In this document: in pieces, positions 1 to 10,996 of the stretch
How the letters are laid out: each line of letters opens with the position of its first letter
Numbering within the stretch: position 1 is the first letter of the stretch
From: Ascaris suum
Lineage: Eukaryota; Nematoda; Chromadorea; Rhabditida; Ascarididae
Direction: 5' to 3'
Assembly (NCBI GenBank): GCA_013433145.1
Contig: CM024174.1
Span: forward strand, 3,992,336 to 4,056,335
Length of the DNA: 64,000 bases
Program-made: the position numbers and the translations under genes
Notes under the pieces: generated by a model
What the model saw: only the letters and a program-made list of their open reading frames with translations
What the model was told of the DNA's origin: nothing
Database searches by the model: none

Positions 1-1257
1 TAAATACACAAGTGAAATGCAAATATTTCAGAACGCATCCATCGTCGTTATGTGAAAATAACACTCTTCATTTAAAAAAACCCTTATCGTATTATGTGAG
101 TTAAAGTCTAGCATTGCGAGGATTCGATTTGGCGAAAACAAAGCGAATCTTCCCGGATCATTAAAAAAATCAGCGCCCTATCTCGGAAAACTGTTCCAGA
201 ATAAGATGAACTAAAGCTAGCCTATAAAGGCAAATATTCTCTTCGTTAATTTTCGAAGTTTTTTTTTGTCTTTTAAATTGAAGCTGATCTATGGCCGGTT
301 TCTTTTACTACTGCTGCAAATCACAATAAATCCACAACTAACAAAGTAATTGCGTCTCATCTATAACGAGCCATTTTTTTCACGCAACCAAACACATATT
401 TCTTGGAAATGTTGTGAGACACAATTGGAGCAATCACTTACACCGACTGAGGCCAATTTATCTCCCGTTCTCATATCATTCAACTATCTCTCGTCTCCTC
501 TTTCCGGCAAAATATTTATATGCCATCATTCAATTACCCAGCATGTACCCTCTCTTACTACCACTATATTTTTATGACTACTCATGTCTTCAAATATGGC
601 AAATTCTTGTCAGTACGGCCTCCAACTTTCAAACTAAGATATGATTCAAAAAAGTTCCACTACCATACACTCAATTCCTTATGCTCCATCAGTTCTGTAC
701 AGAGGTGCCAGCCTTCTTATTCTTCATCTTTTTAAAGCCTTACGCTAAACGCGCAATTATTAAATAATTATCGTCACAACAAAACGCAACAATAATAAGC
801 AGAGCAGAAGTGCACAAAAAAGAAATATCCCTACGAGTAAGAGCATGACAACCGAAGTGGTGAGAAACAACAATTGCGCACATTCTTCATCAGGATGCAT
901 GAGCGAAAACATCTATTCTGATCTGCCATCATCTGCTATTAATATAATAATATGTCTACCATCTACTTTTTACTGAAACCAGTCAACGACACCGCTCCAA
1001 AAGAAACGAGTTGAGATAAAAATTAACAAACGTTGAGAAGTGAGCGGAGAGATCTCCGGGTGATTAGTAAGCAACTTCTTTGCTCCCGCAAACAAATCTC
1101 CGATTGTTTTCTTTTTCTCGTTCCCTGGAACAGTGACATTTACCATGTGTTCAGCCCCTCATTCAGTAAGAAAGATCGCGTTCAAATTCTCGTCTCTAAC
1201 CTGTATGGGTACGGGCAAACGAAATAATAGCTAAATCTTGCCTCTGACCAATCAAAC
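1..1257. other. No resolved gene; possible 3' end of the RhoGAP gene
   Basis: The terminal exons of the minus-strand RhoGAP gene may lie here or beyond the left edge. Short open minus-strand blocks exist (for example 840-925), but none has a clear acceptor, phase and family match together. Plus-strand ORFs of 60-76 codons here look like chance. Confidence 0.5.
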
Positions 1258-1391
1258 CCCCTCTATCACAGCAATTTGGTCCTGTAGTCGACGCGGCGTC
1301 CTAAATCCATCAGGATCTTCTACGACTTCCATAATATGCGGCGATGATACAGATGCTTCAAGAGCAAACGACATGCCAAGCGGCTGTGCAC
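1258..1391 (-). CDS. RhoGAP gene exon, tail
   Basis: A 134-nt exon between ggttattag and gtttga, phase 1 in and phase 0 out. It encodes GAQPLGMSFALEASVSSP, then HIMEVVEDPDGFRTPRRLQD. An acceptor eight bases further in would put the block out of frame, so the tattag acceptor was chosen on phase. It is the last exon I can place; the stop codon is not identified. Confidence 0.7.
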
Positions 1392-4300
1392 CTAATAACC
1401 TTGTCTAGCAACTCGCACCTATTCATACCAGCATAAAGTACAGCATTCACAGAAACATAGGTCGGCTTGATTACAAGGAAAATTTGCATATCGATCAGGG
1501 ATGGACAGGAGAATGAATGAGCAAATCAAATTCCTCATTGCCATAAAAATATCCAACATTCAAAGGAAAAAAATTATCTGGAGGAAGACTAAAGAAAGGT
1601 GGGTGAATATTGGCCATAGAAAACGCAAAAAAACAAAGAAAAAAAATCTTTTCACTTTGTGCCTCCAGTCCGCTGCTAATCGGAACTTCTCCAGTAGAAA
1701 TTAAACGAATAACGAGAGCGATGACTGACCATAAGACCACAGCCATACTCATCTACCTACAGCAATCGCATAAAGCTCTCATATAACAAGAAAAAGCCAA
1801 TACAATAATATCTAAACCCATCTATATTCCCCTTGAAGCGCAACCACGCTATGATGTAGCTTAAGACGACAGTTAAATATGGCTCCACTTAAGCGCGCCC
1901 GACTACGGTGGATGAACAAAAATAAAATATAATTGACTGGCACCACAATCTGGACACAGGAAACTGTTCGCACTTCACCAAGGAAGTAACATTTCAACCA
2001 AAGAGAACAAACAACGAGGTGACAAACGAAGCAGACCTAAGAGCAAGTATGACGCCAAGCAATAGCTACAACGAATTAAATTAGCAGTGAATCAATGTGG
2101 CACACTTGCATTCATATAGTTTCTTCCTTGATTGCTTAGAATGCGTCAACTTTCATAAGAATTTCCTTTATGGCAAACATCTATGCTATGATACGACAAC
2201 GAATAATTGCAACAAAAGAAGTTACTCGGAAAGAAATGACTAATTTGAAGGAGAACGAGACGAGTGTTCCACATTTACAAGCGGCATTTTTAATTAACTA
2301 AGCAAGAAGCAACATCGTAAGAAAAAAGACTGATTTCGGCGTATATCAAATTTTAAATGGCAATAAATGGAGATATGAATATGAACAAGGAAAAGGAGAG
2401 CAAAAAAAAATGAAATGAGTGCAACCTGGATCGGATAGGAAACCAGCGTCAGCCATTTCTGTACCGCCAGCAGAATCGTCTGATGCTCGTCTTGGACGAC
2501 CTCCAGGGGATAGACCACGCCGTAGAACTTTGTTTGAAATTGTCGTGAATAATTCGCGCATTGTTGACGACGACCGGCGACCACGACGCAACTAAAATCA
2601 TATCACTTAGAGAAGTCAAGATCTTTTAGGCTGCCCGCTTTCGTCCTCTCTTCAAACTATTCTCTCACACCACTGATAAAGCTGAGATACCATTAGCGCA
2701 AAAATGAGCGGTTTTGTTCAATTCAAATCAGCCTCATATCCGAGCCACAATCTATTTTTGCTTTTCGTTTTGACGAGTTTCGCTTTTCAATAGAAAGGGA
2801 ACATCGCACTATTTGGAACAACTTGACGTTAACTCTTTATCAAATGAGTGATTAACAGCGATCTTCCTATTCAATTATCGCATTCATGAAATGGTGAAGT
2901 TCCCTTCGTTTTCTGCCACCTTTTTTCCCTGAACAGCTGCGGGAAATAGCGGCTGTTTCATAGATGCAAAAGTTTTGACAAGCAATCAAAAAGATCAAAA
3001 AGTACCTTCACATCTTCGTCATTCTTAATTGAAGATCGCTTAACGAGTGACTTCGTTTTTGGTAGATCATCATTGACGAATAATGCATGATGTCTGAAAG
3101 CTAAAACATAGCAACGCAGAAATAATCTGTGACGAAAAGAATAGAGAAATAGTTCCCGTCGGAAAGTCTGAGGTAGAAATGGCAGCAAATTATGTCTCAA
3201 TAAAAGCATCAATGACATCAACCAAACTCAATCTCATATAAATCCATAGAAGCATGAAATCAATACAACAACATTGTATAACAAAAGTTGTTCGAGGTGA
3301 GGTGAAATCTTTGCAGATGATTATGTCCATGAAATCAAACATCGAGCAAGTAGGCAACAAACCTCGAAGATGGTACACAAGAACTGCTTCGGGGCGATAG
3401 ACCAGCATGACGGGATGAGGAAGATATCTTGTGGGAGCGCGACTTGTCCAAGAGGTGACTCTTATCTGAGGGCTGTCGCGACGCAATATAATAATCTCGC
3501 GGTACACCAATCTTATGTGCATTCTCAATCAAATCGAGTAATACTGTCGCCTTGAGATCGTAGTCACTACACATCGATGAGATCACATTTTCCTATAAGT
3601 GAAAACGACACCTCGACGCGAATTTATGCACAACAGTAACTGCGACTGCGCACACACAAACCCAATCCTCAATTTCAATTCACGAGCTCCTCTCTTGCAG
3701 CCCTGTTAGGTTTGATAAGCTGCACGTGCAAAATTCTTGCGAAATTTGCTAGTATAGATTTCACAACGGAATTTTGCGTTTCTCAAGATTATTGACTGTT
3801 ACTCGACTTCGCTAGGTCTTCAGCTGCATACAAAGGAATGCTAACCCTTTCGCTCATATTTTGTCGGTTGCTCCTGTTAAGCGCTGTTACCTCATACGTT
3901 TCAATTAAAGCAGTTGGAGAGTGCTCTCAATTACGAGTTAAGCAATCACTGAAAAATCGGTGCCGGCACAAAAATGCTGACCATTACAAACCAGCGCTTA
4001 TATTAAAACATCTGATACTACCAAGTCCTCCTTGCTCACAAAAAAATGTTCTTTTCCGCAAATTAGCAGGACATGAGGGCTATAAATATAGTCTTCTATC
4101 AAGGCAAACCAATAAAAATTTCATACGGTTCCAGGTCAGCACTCTTCATTTTCTGAACAGCAAACCATTGAGTGCAACCACTCTCGTTAAAGAGCTTTGA
4201 AATGCGAAATTGCTCTAACCTGAGAGCCCTTCTTCTTTTTGCCAGCCACTGCGGGAAACTCGTGCCGGAACAATGTTGGTGCAAAAACCAAAGCCAAATT

Positions 4301-6630
4301 TTCAGTCGTCATATGATGTCCCTTTTCATGATTTTCACCGAACTGAAATCAGTATTAACTCACGGATTAAACGACAAGAACGTTCAGAAAATGTTATCAG
4401 TACTTCCTCATAACTTGACAAGGAAATCCAGTATGAGACACTACTGTGGGGCATTTAATCTCATAACTACGAGAGTATCCATCTTCAATTCAAAGACCAC
4501 TTGTACTCCTACAGCTACAAATGATATGAGTGATGTTTCCCAAGAAGATTACATGTCACCGATAAGCCTCATTAAACAGAATGGACTCACCAGCAGGCCA
4601 GTAATACCTGTGCTCAGTCCTTTTTCCTCCCTTTCTCCGCTCTATGCGAATATCATCGAAAATTCAGAAAAAAAAATGAAAGGTGACCGCTTTCCTCCAC
4701 TACATTTGATATCCTAATTCACTTGCTAACCCCACTGATCACTGAAATGTATGTAGACAGCCGAAGAAATAACTGCTTATTGGCTTTTATTTTCCTCATT
4801 ACTTTCCTTCAGTCCTTACTTTTCGTACAACTTTCCCTCACCAATTTGCAACCACAAATCATTTGCGGTTATTATCATCCAAATGATGCCAATGGAGAGG
4901 AGAAGATGAATGAACCCAAATTGTCTACCTTTTCCTCGAATTACCTCTCTCCATCCACTCAAATATTCAATTCAAATGTCATGTAACAACGCACCATACT
5001 TACTTTTGATTACTGACAGTAACTACGGACGTAGACATCAGCCTGAACCAGCGTAAACAGTGTTGATAATTGCAACCAACGGTAACATTCATAAACAAAC
5101 AGGAAATAACAATGCTCTCTCGAAAAAAACAAAAAGACAACGAACGTATTTGAGTTGGCGCATAAGAAACGATAATGTGCCCAATTGTCCGGGTGGCAGT
5201 TGTCGTACCGCATCCAACAATTTCTCAACGCGCTCCCTTCCCTTATACTGTGATGCAATCTGTCAACAAAAAAATTCCTCTCTATTCAATCTCCTTCCTC
5301 CTTACTGCATCATAATAAAATGAATAAAGAACAACGTAAATGATATTCCCAGCTGTCGTATGATCGATGGATCTGCTTGCAGTATGCTGGTAAGCATCCG
5401 TTCTGGCCATTCCTTCATTTATCTTTATTTCTTTCTATTACTTCCGGAACTTATATTGCCCTTATCATATACCCTTTATTTACTATTACTGGCAACAGTC
5501 CCGCTACTATTCCTTTATTTACAGTAATAGCTAGCGAATATTCATCTTGCTTCTTGGATATCTGCTCTAACAGACTTTTTAGGAAATATCACATTTCAGT
5601 GCTCGCTTATACAGTCTAATTTTAGCGTCCATTTTGTGAACACTGCGAACGCGAAATTGTGATAAATAAATCAGCCTACAAATAAAGTGGTAATCTGCTG
5701 ATATGACAACAATTTCATGACATGAAGCAACAATATAAGAGAAACCCTCAACTATTAAGTATAATTTAAACTTTCATCTGCGACATGCCGCGCTGCGTTA
5801 TGCAAAATTCCCCTCCTCCTACACACACCTTCCTTTTTTCCAATTTACCGTTCAATGGCGGCCTCACTGAAATTTTCATTCTCATCGATTAGAATCCTCT
5901 TATTGCTTAGAAAGGTTTTGTGCCAAAACATTTCAAAAAGCGATCCACTACCGCCAGAATGTTGCGAAAACAACTCGACATTGAATTAAAACCGAACTTA
6001 CTTCAAGCAGTTCACTCTGTTGCGAAAAAAGAAGAGGCGTTTTCAATTCGCGAAAAAATCTCTTTATCATAGAACAAATATCGTGTGTCGTGCATTCCTT
6101 GGAAATTGGTTTGCATCCAAAATATGTCGGCTTAAAATAAATAATAAAACGACAAACGTCAACCAATGTATCATAAAACAAAAAAAAACAAACAAAAGAG
6201 TGGATTGCAACGTACTTACACTATTTTCCGATGATAAAAAAAATAGTATTCAACACTCTAAGATGTAAAGAAGCCAGGAAAGAATATTCAAAGAAAATGA
6301 CAAGCGCAAATGTCAAAATTGTGCATGTTCGATATCAAAAGTTAATAACTAAACGTATCAGAAACAAAACAGTTTCCTATTTCCAGAAGTTAGCGGCTAA
6401 ACTGTCTGCAAGTCAACGACATAGCAATCTACAAGAAATATTGCGCCATCATAGCTCACTCCTGCAATAATCATCAAGCTTCTCAGTAGAATTTACTTAC
6501 TTATTCGAGAACGAAAATTTCGAGACTCACCCAAGCGTTTTTTATGCGATTGAGGTTACCCTCTTTCCGGAAAATACCTTCTGTTACCATATTGCCGGCA
6601 CGTAACAGCTTAAAGGCGTCGAACAAGAAC
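1258..6630 (-). CDS. RhoGAP-domain protein, ARHGAP11/RGA-3/4-like (multi-exon, partial model)
   Basis: Gene-level entry; exons are listed separately. Nine minus-strand exons translate into a RhoGAP domain followed by a basic Ser-rich tail. Seen in sequence: an arginine-finger motif EGIFRKEG, the helix MIKRFFRELKTPLL, the helix RQLPPGQLGTLSFLMRQLKY, a KMKSADLE motif (family NKM) and a closing helix LLDLIENAHKIGVPRD. RhoGAP domains speed GTP hydrolysis on Rho GTPases. The arginine finger and the Lys/Arg helix are intact, so the GAP is probably active. The closing helix followed by GVPRD, and the domain lying near the protein start, match the ARHGAP11/ARHGAP19 family, whose nematode members RGA-3/RGA-4 act on RHO-1 in cortical contractility (established knowledge). 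Unresolved: the start codon, the residues between QLKYV and KM, and exons beyond 1258. RhoGAP identity is strong, the subfamily is likely, and exact boundaries come from splice consensus and phase. Confidence 0.85.
2426..2591 (-). CDS. RhoGAP gene exon, basic Ser-rich tail
   Basis: A 166-nt exon between tgattttag and gttgca, phase 0 in and phase 1 out. It begins LRRGRRSSSTMRELF and contains KVLRRGLSPGGRPRRASDD. The Arg-rich, Ser-rich composition suits a regulated, disordered region with basophilic kinase-type sites (RRSS, RRAS). No domain is recognised. Confidence 0.8.
3006..3093 (-). CDS. RhoGAP gene exon, tail
   Basis: An 88-nt exon between tagctttcag and gtactt, phase 2 in and phase 0 out; the junction codon reads Arg. 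It encodes HHALFVNDDLPKTKSLVKRS followed by a short acidic stretch (SIKNDEDVK). KTKSLVKRSS is a basic patch with several possible phosphorylation sites (inference). Confidence 0.8.
3363..3592 (-). CDS. RhoGAP gene exon, end of GAP fold and start of tail
   Basis: A 230-nt exon between cacttatag and gtttgt, phase 0 in and phase 2 out. It begins ENVISSMCSDYDLKATVLLD, continues with LIENAHKIGVPRDYY (last GAP helix), then turns into a Ser/His/Arg-rich linker with SRSHKISSSSRHAGLSPRSS. The helix followed by G-x-P/V-P is the feature that points to ARHGAP11/19 rather than other RhoGAPs. Confidence 0.8.
3846..3883 (-). CDS. RhoGAP gene short exon
   Basis: A 38-nt exon between gaggtaacag and gttagc. 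Phases match both neighbours (1 in, 0 out), adding ALNRSNRQNMSER. With it, the distance from the Lys-Met motif to the last helix equals that in ARHGAP11A as I remember it (about 40 residues). It was chosen mainly by phase and spacing. Confidence 0.55.
4110..4152 (-). CDS. RhoGAP gene exon with Lys-Met motif
   Basis: A 43-nt exon between gctgttcag and gtttgc, phase 0 in and phase 1 out. It encodes KMKSADLEPYEIFI. This fits the family's N-K-M-x-x-x-N-L-A-x-x-F-[GA]-P segment. The invariant Asn would have to come from the preceding exon, which is not securely located. Confidence 0.7.
5146..5259 (-). CDS. RhoGAP gene exon, central helices
   Basis: A 114-nt exon starting after ttgttgacag in phase 0. 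It encodes 38 residues including KLLDAVRQLPPGQLGTLSF and LMRQLKY, the classic L.x.LP....TL.xLM..L.xV stretch of RhoGAP domains. The end is uncertain: a donor gttcgt lies directly after Tyr, and another (gttgtc) four bases on at 5142 would add the expected Val. Confidence 0.85.
6002..6130 (-). CDS. RhoGAP gene exon with Lys/Arg helix
   Basis: A 129-nt exon between ttattttaag and gtaagt, phase 0 at both ends, joining NAW to PTYFGCKPISKECTTHD. It contains ICSMIKRFFRELKTPLL, the conserved helix that contacts the GTPase (family pattern L-K-x-F-[LF]-R-E-L-P-x-P-L). Thr stands where most family members have Pro (ELKTP for ELPEP). Confidence 0.88.
6531..6630 (-). CDS. RhoGAP gene exon with arginine finger
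   Basis: A 100-nt exon between atatttttag and gtgagt, phase 2 in and phase 0 out. It encodes FLFDAFKLLRAG, then VTEGIFRKEGNLNRIKNAW. GIFR carries the catalytic arginine finger of RhoGAP domains. The FRK-E/S-G-x-x-x-R form is what ARHGAP11-type domains show. Confidence 0.85.
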
Positions 6631-6762
6631 CTAAAAATATTATTGCATGGCAGCGTTTTAAGTGAAACAAAAATTTATAGGAACAACTGTATCGGATTAT
6701 ACCAATTACACCAACATTGGAAGATATTACTTAAGACTTCATTACAAAACTCCATCAAATGA

Positions 6763-6807
6763 TTTTTCGGATTGCTTTGATAGATTCATTTTTCGGATTG
6801 CTTTGAT
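6763..6807. repeat. Short direct repeat (two 19-bp copies, period 26)
   Basis: The block tttttcggattgctttgat occurs at 6763-6781 and again at 6789-6807, separated by agattca. It looks like a local slippage duplication in the intron region upstream of the arginine-finger exon. Confidence 0.85.
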
Positions 6808-7139
6808 GCGGAGTTGGCGAACGTTTTCGGTTTTTAAAAAGTTACAGACCCTCCTCATATCGCATCATCAAACAAACGAAGTCACTGGCCGCAATCCAAG
6901 AAAGAAACGTTTTTATGTGCGTTTGAGTTGTTTCACTATCCTTGCCCATATAGAAATCACTGAATAGACCGTTCCAACTCTACGACACAACAGCGACCGA
7001 ATGATGTAAATAAACTCTGTTAATGAATCATACTGTGAAAACGACCTTAAATCCGTGCCCAAATTGAGTAGCAATCATCCGTCCCATTAGACGAGAAATT
7101 AATGAATGCAAGGCATTTCATTTAATCTACATAATAGAC

Positions 7140-7200
7140 GAGGCAGGTCTGTAAATGTGTTCATTTTTACGACCAGCATCATAACGACAGAATCGTCCAT
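7140..7200 (-). CDS. Candidate upstream exon of the RhoGAP gene
   Basis: A 61-nt open block between tcgatctcag and a weak donor gtctat. It ends in phase 2, as needed to join the exon starting at 6630, and the junction codon becomes Ser. It would encode GRFCRYDAGRKNEHIYRPA before SFLFDAFK. In ARHGAP11 proteins the comparable stretch ends H-I-P-S-F-L-V-D-A, so the HI..P.SF resemblance supports it. The weak donor and short length keep confidence low. Confidence 0.3.
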
Positions 7201-7412
7201 CTGAGATCGATGCAAATCCATTAGCCAGACTTGAGTCAATGTTAATTTTTTATTTAAAACCTACATAGGCACTTCTCGCAGTGTATAGGTGCTGAAGCCG
7301 CGTTGGTCGCCTATTTCAAAATCGAGATTGTAACTACCAACTTGCTCCAACCTATAACAAATTCTCTGAATAATCATGTTCGAGGACAGCTGAAAGGAGG
7401 TATGATGCACGG

Positions 7413-7413
<1 letters not shown>

Positions 7414-7483
<70 letters not shown>
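7414..7483. repeat. (TA)n microsatellite
   Basis: About 70 bp of uninterrupted TA dinucleotides, flanked by ggca and gctttt. The alternating Ile-Tyr reading frames across it are an artefact of the repeat. Confidence 0.97.
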
Positions 7484-7484
<1 letters not shown>

Positions 7485-9141
7485 CTTTTTAAGGTCAAAA
7501 TGTAAGGCAAGTGACACATTAGATTCATCATAGTACTCCTTGCTTATCTCAGCCTTCATATGCTATAATCTTGTAGACGACAGTTGTTTCATTAGCCCCC
7601 CCCCTCCCCATACACAAGAAACTGGGATATTCCTGTGCTATTATTGCCTACAGAACTCAACCGCCGGCTCTAAATGTGAATAAAAGACCACAAGAAAAAA
7701 TTCCTTTTGTTTGTTGCCAAAAGCATCAAAAAAGGAAAGACAATTGAAAAGATGACTTCTGCTTCTGCTCACCAATTATCTCCTCTTCCTTCCTCTCCTT
7801 CCCCTCGTTTAAAAGTATCATCATATGGTGAAGGCCACCTCTGTATCACCGGTTATAGCAACTATTCTGTGCTTCCATCGACCACTGATAGGCTTTCCAG
7901 GTTGCCCACCTACCCTTCCACCTCCTAAAGATTTTTGACGGCAGAAGAATGCCGCGTCTTTATGTTACCCATCGAACTGAAAAAAAAGTAGCATTTTGAA
8001 CACCTCGGAGATGAGGCTTGAAGATGACATGAGCTACCCATTCATTCAACGTAACTCAATCCGGCACCACAATTAGTGGGGAAAGAATACTTCCTAAATA
8101 AAGGGATGCAATGCTAAAGCTGCAAATAAAAGCAACGCAACTTGTATTGCCTTTATTAATATCGTCACGTCACGAAAATCATCAAATACGCTTTTTTCTC
8201 GAAGATGATCTTGGAAACGGCGCAATGACTACTCATGTGCTTAGCACATGTGACTTATATCCCCACTCTTTCGCTGTCATCCTCATGAAGGTAAGAAAAA
8301 CAACCAATGACCACTCCACTACCATCCTCTTATGTTGCAAAGGTCCTTAGAGTTAAGTAATCACTTTGATACGTATATTTTACTGAGTTAATTTCGATAA
8401 AATTGCATTCCAAGAATGCAGTAAAACGAATGGAATATAATCAACACAAACAGTATCTGTGTTCCGATTGGCGGTGGTTGTGAAGGCGCTCGCCGGCATA
8501 TTTTTGTACTCCTTAAGTTCTCAAGCGACTTGTTGTCCATCACACCTCCTGACTGCGGCCCTCGCTAATGCTCAGGTTGATAGCACAACTGTCGCGTTCC
8601 CTGATGATCTAAACGAAAATATCACATAAGCAACCGAGCGGAAAAACATGAGAAATTTTTGCATAAGAAACTCTATTGACGAATTGTATCGAAGCAATTA
8701 GAATTTAACAACATTGAACATTTCTTCTAAAGTTGTTGAAATATCGATGAAATCGCTCTACCATTCAAATAATGACGAATTTGAAAGATAGTGGCGGAAG
8801 TAACGAAAAACTATCTTCTTATAGGTGAGGTTAGTTAGCGAGAGTTAACAAACAAAACAGAGTTGATCCACTTTTTCCACTTGATCTAGTTGATTATTTT
8901 AAGCTAAAATACTAAACCAAATCTTCTAATAGTAAACTAGTAAACTAGATCAAGCACGAAAAAGTTGGGAAGGAGATAGGAAGAGAGGGCAGCGAAGGAT
9001 TCACGCTAACGCGCGCTAAGGCGATCGACGAACAATACGCTAATAAAGAGTATATGGATGCGAAATGCTCCACAAACTTTTCACTGTGTGCATGCTGAAA
9101 TATTTGCAACTGAGTCACAACTGAATATGAAAATATCTCTA

Positions 9142-9176
9142 AATTGGAACTTCTCTCAAGGTGAGAAGTTCCAATT
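9142..9176. repeat. Perfect 14-bp inverted repeat (hairpin)
   Basis: Arms aattggaacttctc (9142-9155) and gagaagttccaatt (9163-9176) are exact reverse complements around a 7-base loop. No gene was recognised next to it. Confidence 0.9.
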
Positions 9177-10315
9177 CGCGAAAAAAAACCATCTCTTATG
9201 GTTAAGAAATTCATATTAGTAATTAACAATTGTAATGAAATAAAGAAACAATACATCATTAAGCCAACAAACAAAAAAAAACAGCAATAAATATGGAAAA
9301 AGGCTTTCCATTAAATCGAATCTCAATCACGAGTAGGACTCATAGCAACAACATTTGTCTATGATTAATTAGTGAAATAAAAAAAAAACTCTCTCATCAA
9401 CATTCAAAATTAGCCGCAGTAATTTCGATGTCAGCCAAAATTGCTGAAAATATTTAAAAATATTTCAATATAAACCCCTCAAAAGATTATTTCAAACATA
9501 ACATTCTCCAAACAAAAAAAATTCCTTTATAATATTGTTTCATGAATTTAAAAAAAATTGTCGAAGAACGAAAGACTGCATCTTCGAATCTCATAGAAAT
9601 GCAAATATTTAGTTAAAGGACGTTATTTAAGAAAGACCGAAATTACAATATAAGTGATAACAACCAAACCACAAACGCATCAACCAATAAAACAAATCCC
9701 TCTCGCCTAGTAAACCTCAATATGATTGACAACAAACAACTAACAAAGAAATTTCAAATTGCTTTCAATAAATGGCGCCAAAAAAGGCGTCATCATTATT
9801 CGGCTCCGAATTCATCACTAACTTCGAATGGTTCGCAATGCAAATATGGACGACTCCATAAAATACTCCGGTGCAGACAATTGCGCCGTTTGTGAACGAC
9901 CCCCATAAAATATTGGCAAAAGTATAGTTTGGATAACCGTCAAGTGCTCGTACCTTTCACTATAGGGAACAATTTAGAAATGACGCAACGAAAGGGAAAT
10001 GAGGACGTGTCATTTGCAATGGGGAAATATAGCACATAAGATGATGTGCACAAATTACAGTAACCTATGAAATACAACGCCCTACTGCGCTACTAGCAAA
10101 TGAGTAATCAAAAGTCCGGTCCGTGCATAATCTCCTATTTGACGATCGACGCTTACTCTCCTCGGCACTTAATCACCCGCTCTCGGTCTTTACAAAGAGC
10201 GAATACGTTGAGCCCGATGATTGCGACCAGTATAAGCTCGAAAATGAATCGCAATGCAAGATGCAAATGATAGAGAACGTTCTCATTTATTGCAAATCTT
10301 GCATAAATAATTGCA

Positions 10316-10996
10316 ATGGAAAATGCAAAATGTATACTAAGCAAGCCAGTTAGATTGTTTATCGAATCGTCATTGCCGCTTTGTTTATTCAATCACCGAC
10401 AACGCTTGGAGAAGAAGCAAAACTTTCCGACGATTCATATCGAAGTGGAGTCGTTTTGCTATCACAACACGCGCATCACTTACATCGATCAAAAGAAATT
10501 CTGTGCATTCAATCAACTAATACATAGCACTCGTTTGAGAATCTCTAAAATATTCAATATTTGTGCTTCGATAATGCACCCCTTCGCTTTCGTATCCAAA
10601 TGCCGTCACCCTAAAAAGCACTCTACGTGCTTTTCTTATCGTAACACGAAGTCTGCTTTCCTCATTTGCTTATATTTCACAAACGGATGGAATCGTGAGA
10701 ACGAAAGTATGAGAGAAGGTCACATCCACTCTTTGTGCAGTTCTCGCGCTGTCGATTATTTTGAGCACTGTTTGTGTGTCTTTTTAAAACACATAAAGCC
10801 AACCGTCACCCTGTTAATACAGCAAGAGATCGTGCCAACTCCTTCACTGATACGCAAAAAGACTGTTCATCAGTTTAGGCAATGTCCTTCCATTTTGCCA
10901 ACTGATAATCTCCCGCTGTTTACAGCGGGCATGATCATCACCCAAAATGAACAACGAAGGGGTCGAATATCACGGATTTTCCTAAACGTCTATTGA
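10316..10996 (+). CDS. 226-codon ORF of unknown status
   Basis: This is the longest uninterrupted ORF in the window, in a locally more GC-rich patch. At this base composition an open run of this length is unlikely by chance. The predicted protein is rich in Cys, His, Ile and Phe, has no repeats or motif I know, and lacks a clear signal peptide. A second ORF (10123-10353, another frame) overlaps its start. A cccgctgt/acagcggg palindrome lies inside (10912-10929). It could be a single-exon gene, a decayed element or chance. Confidence 0.2.
   Translation: MENAKCILSKPVRLFIESSLPLCLFNHRQRLEKKQNFPTIHIEVESFCYHNTRITYIDQKKFCAFNQLIHSTRLRISKIFNICASIMHPFAFVSKCRHPKKHSTCFSYRNTKSAFLICLYFTNGWNRENESMREGHIHSLCSSRAVDYFEHCLCVFLKHIKPTVTLLIQQEIVPTPSLIRKKTVHQFRQCPSILPTDNLPLFTAGMIITQNEQRRGRISRIFLNVY
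10912..10929. repeat. Short perfect palindrome
   Basis: cccgctgt and acagcggg are exact reverse complements separated by tt. The stem is GC-rich in AT-rich surroundings. Function unknown. Confidence 0.85.

Noticed and set aside
1258..3592. Idea that the Ser-rich minus-strand exons belong to an UNC-80-like protein
   Set aside because: Exons further upstream (6630-5146) show an unmistakable RhoGAP domain that joins these exons in phase.
3838..4717. Two overlapping plus-strand ORFs of 120 and 181 codons
   Set aside because: They lie opposite exons and introns of the minus-strand RhoGAP gene, which has family motifs and matching splice phases. No motif on the plus strand.
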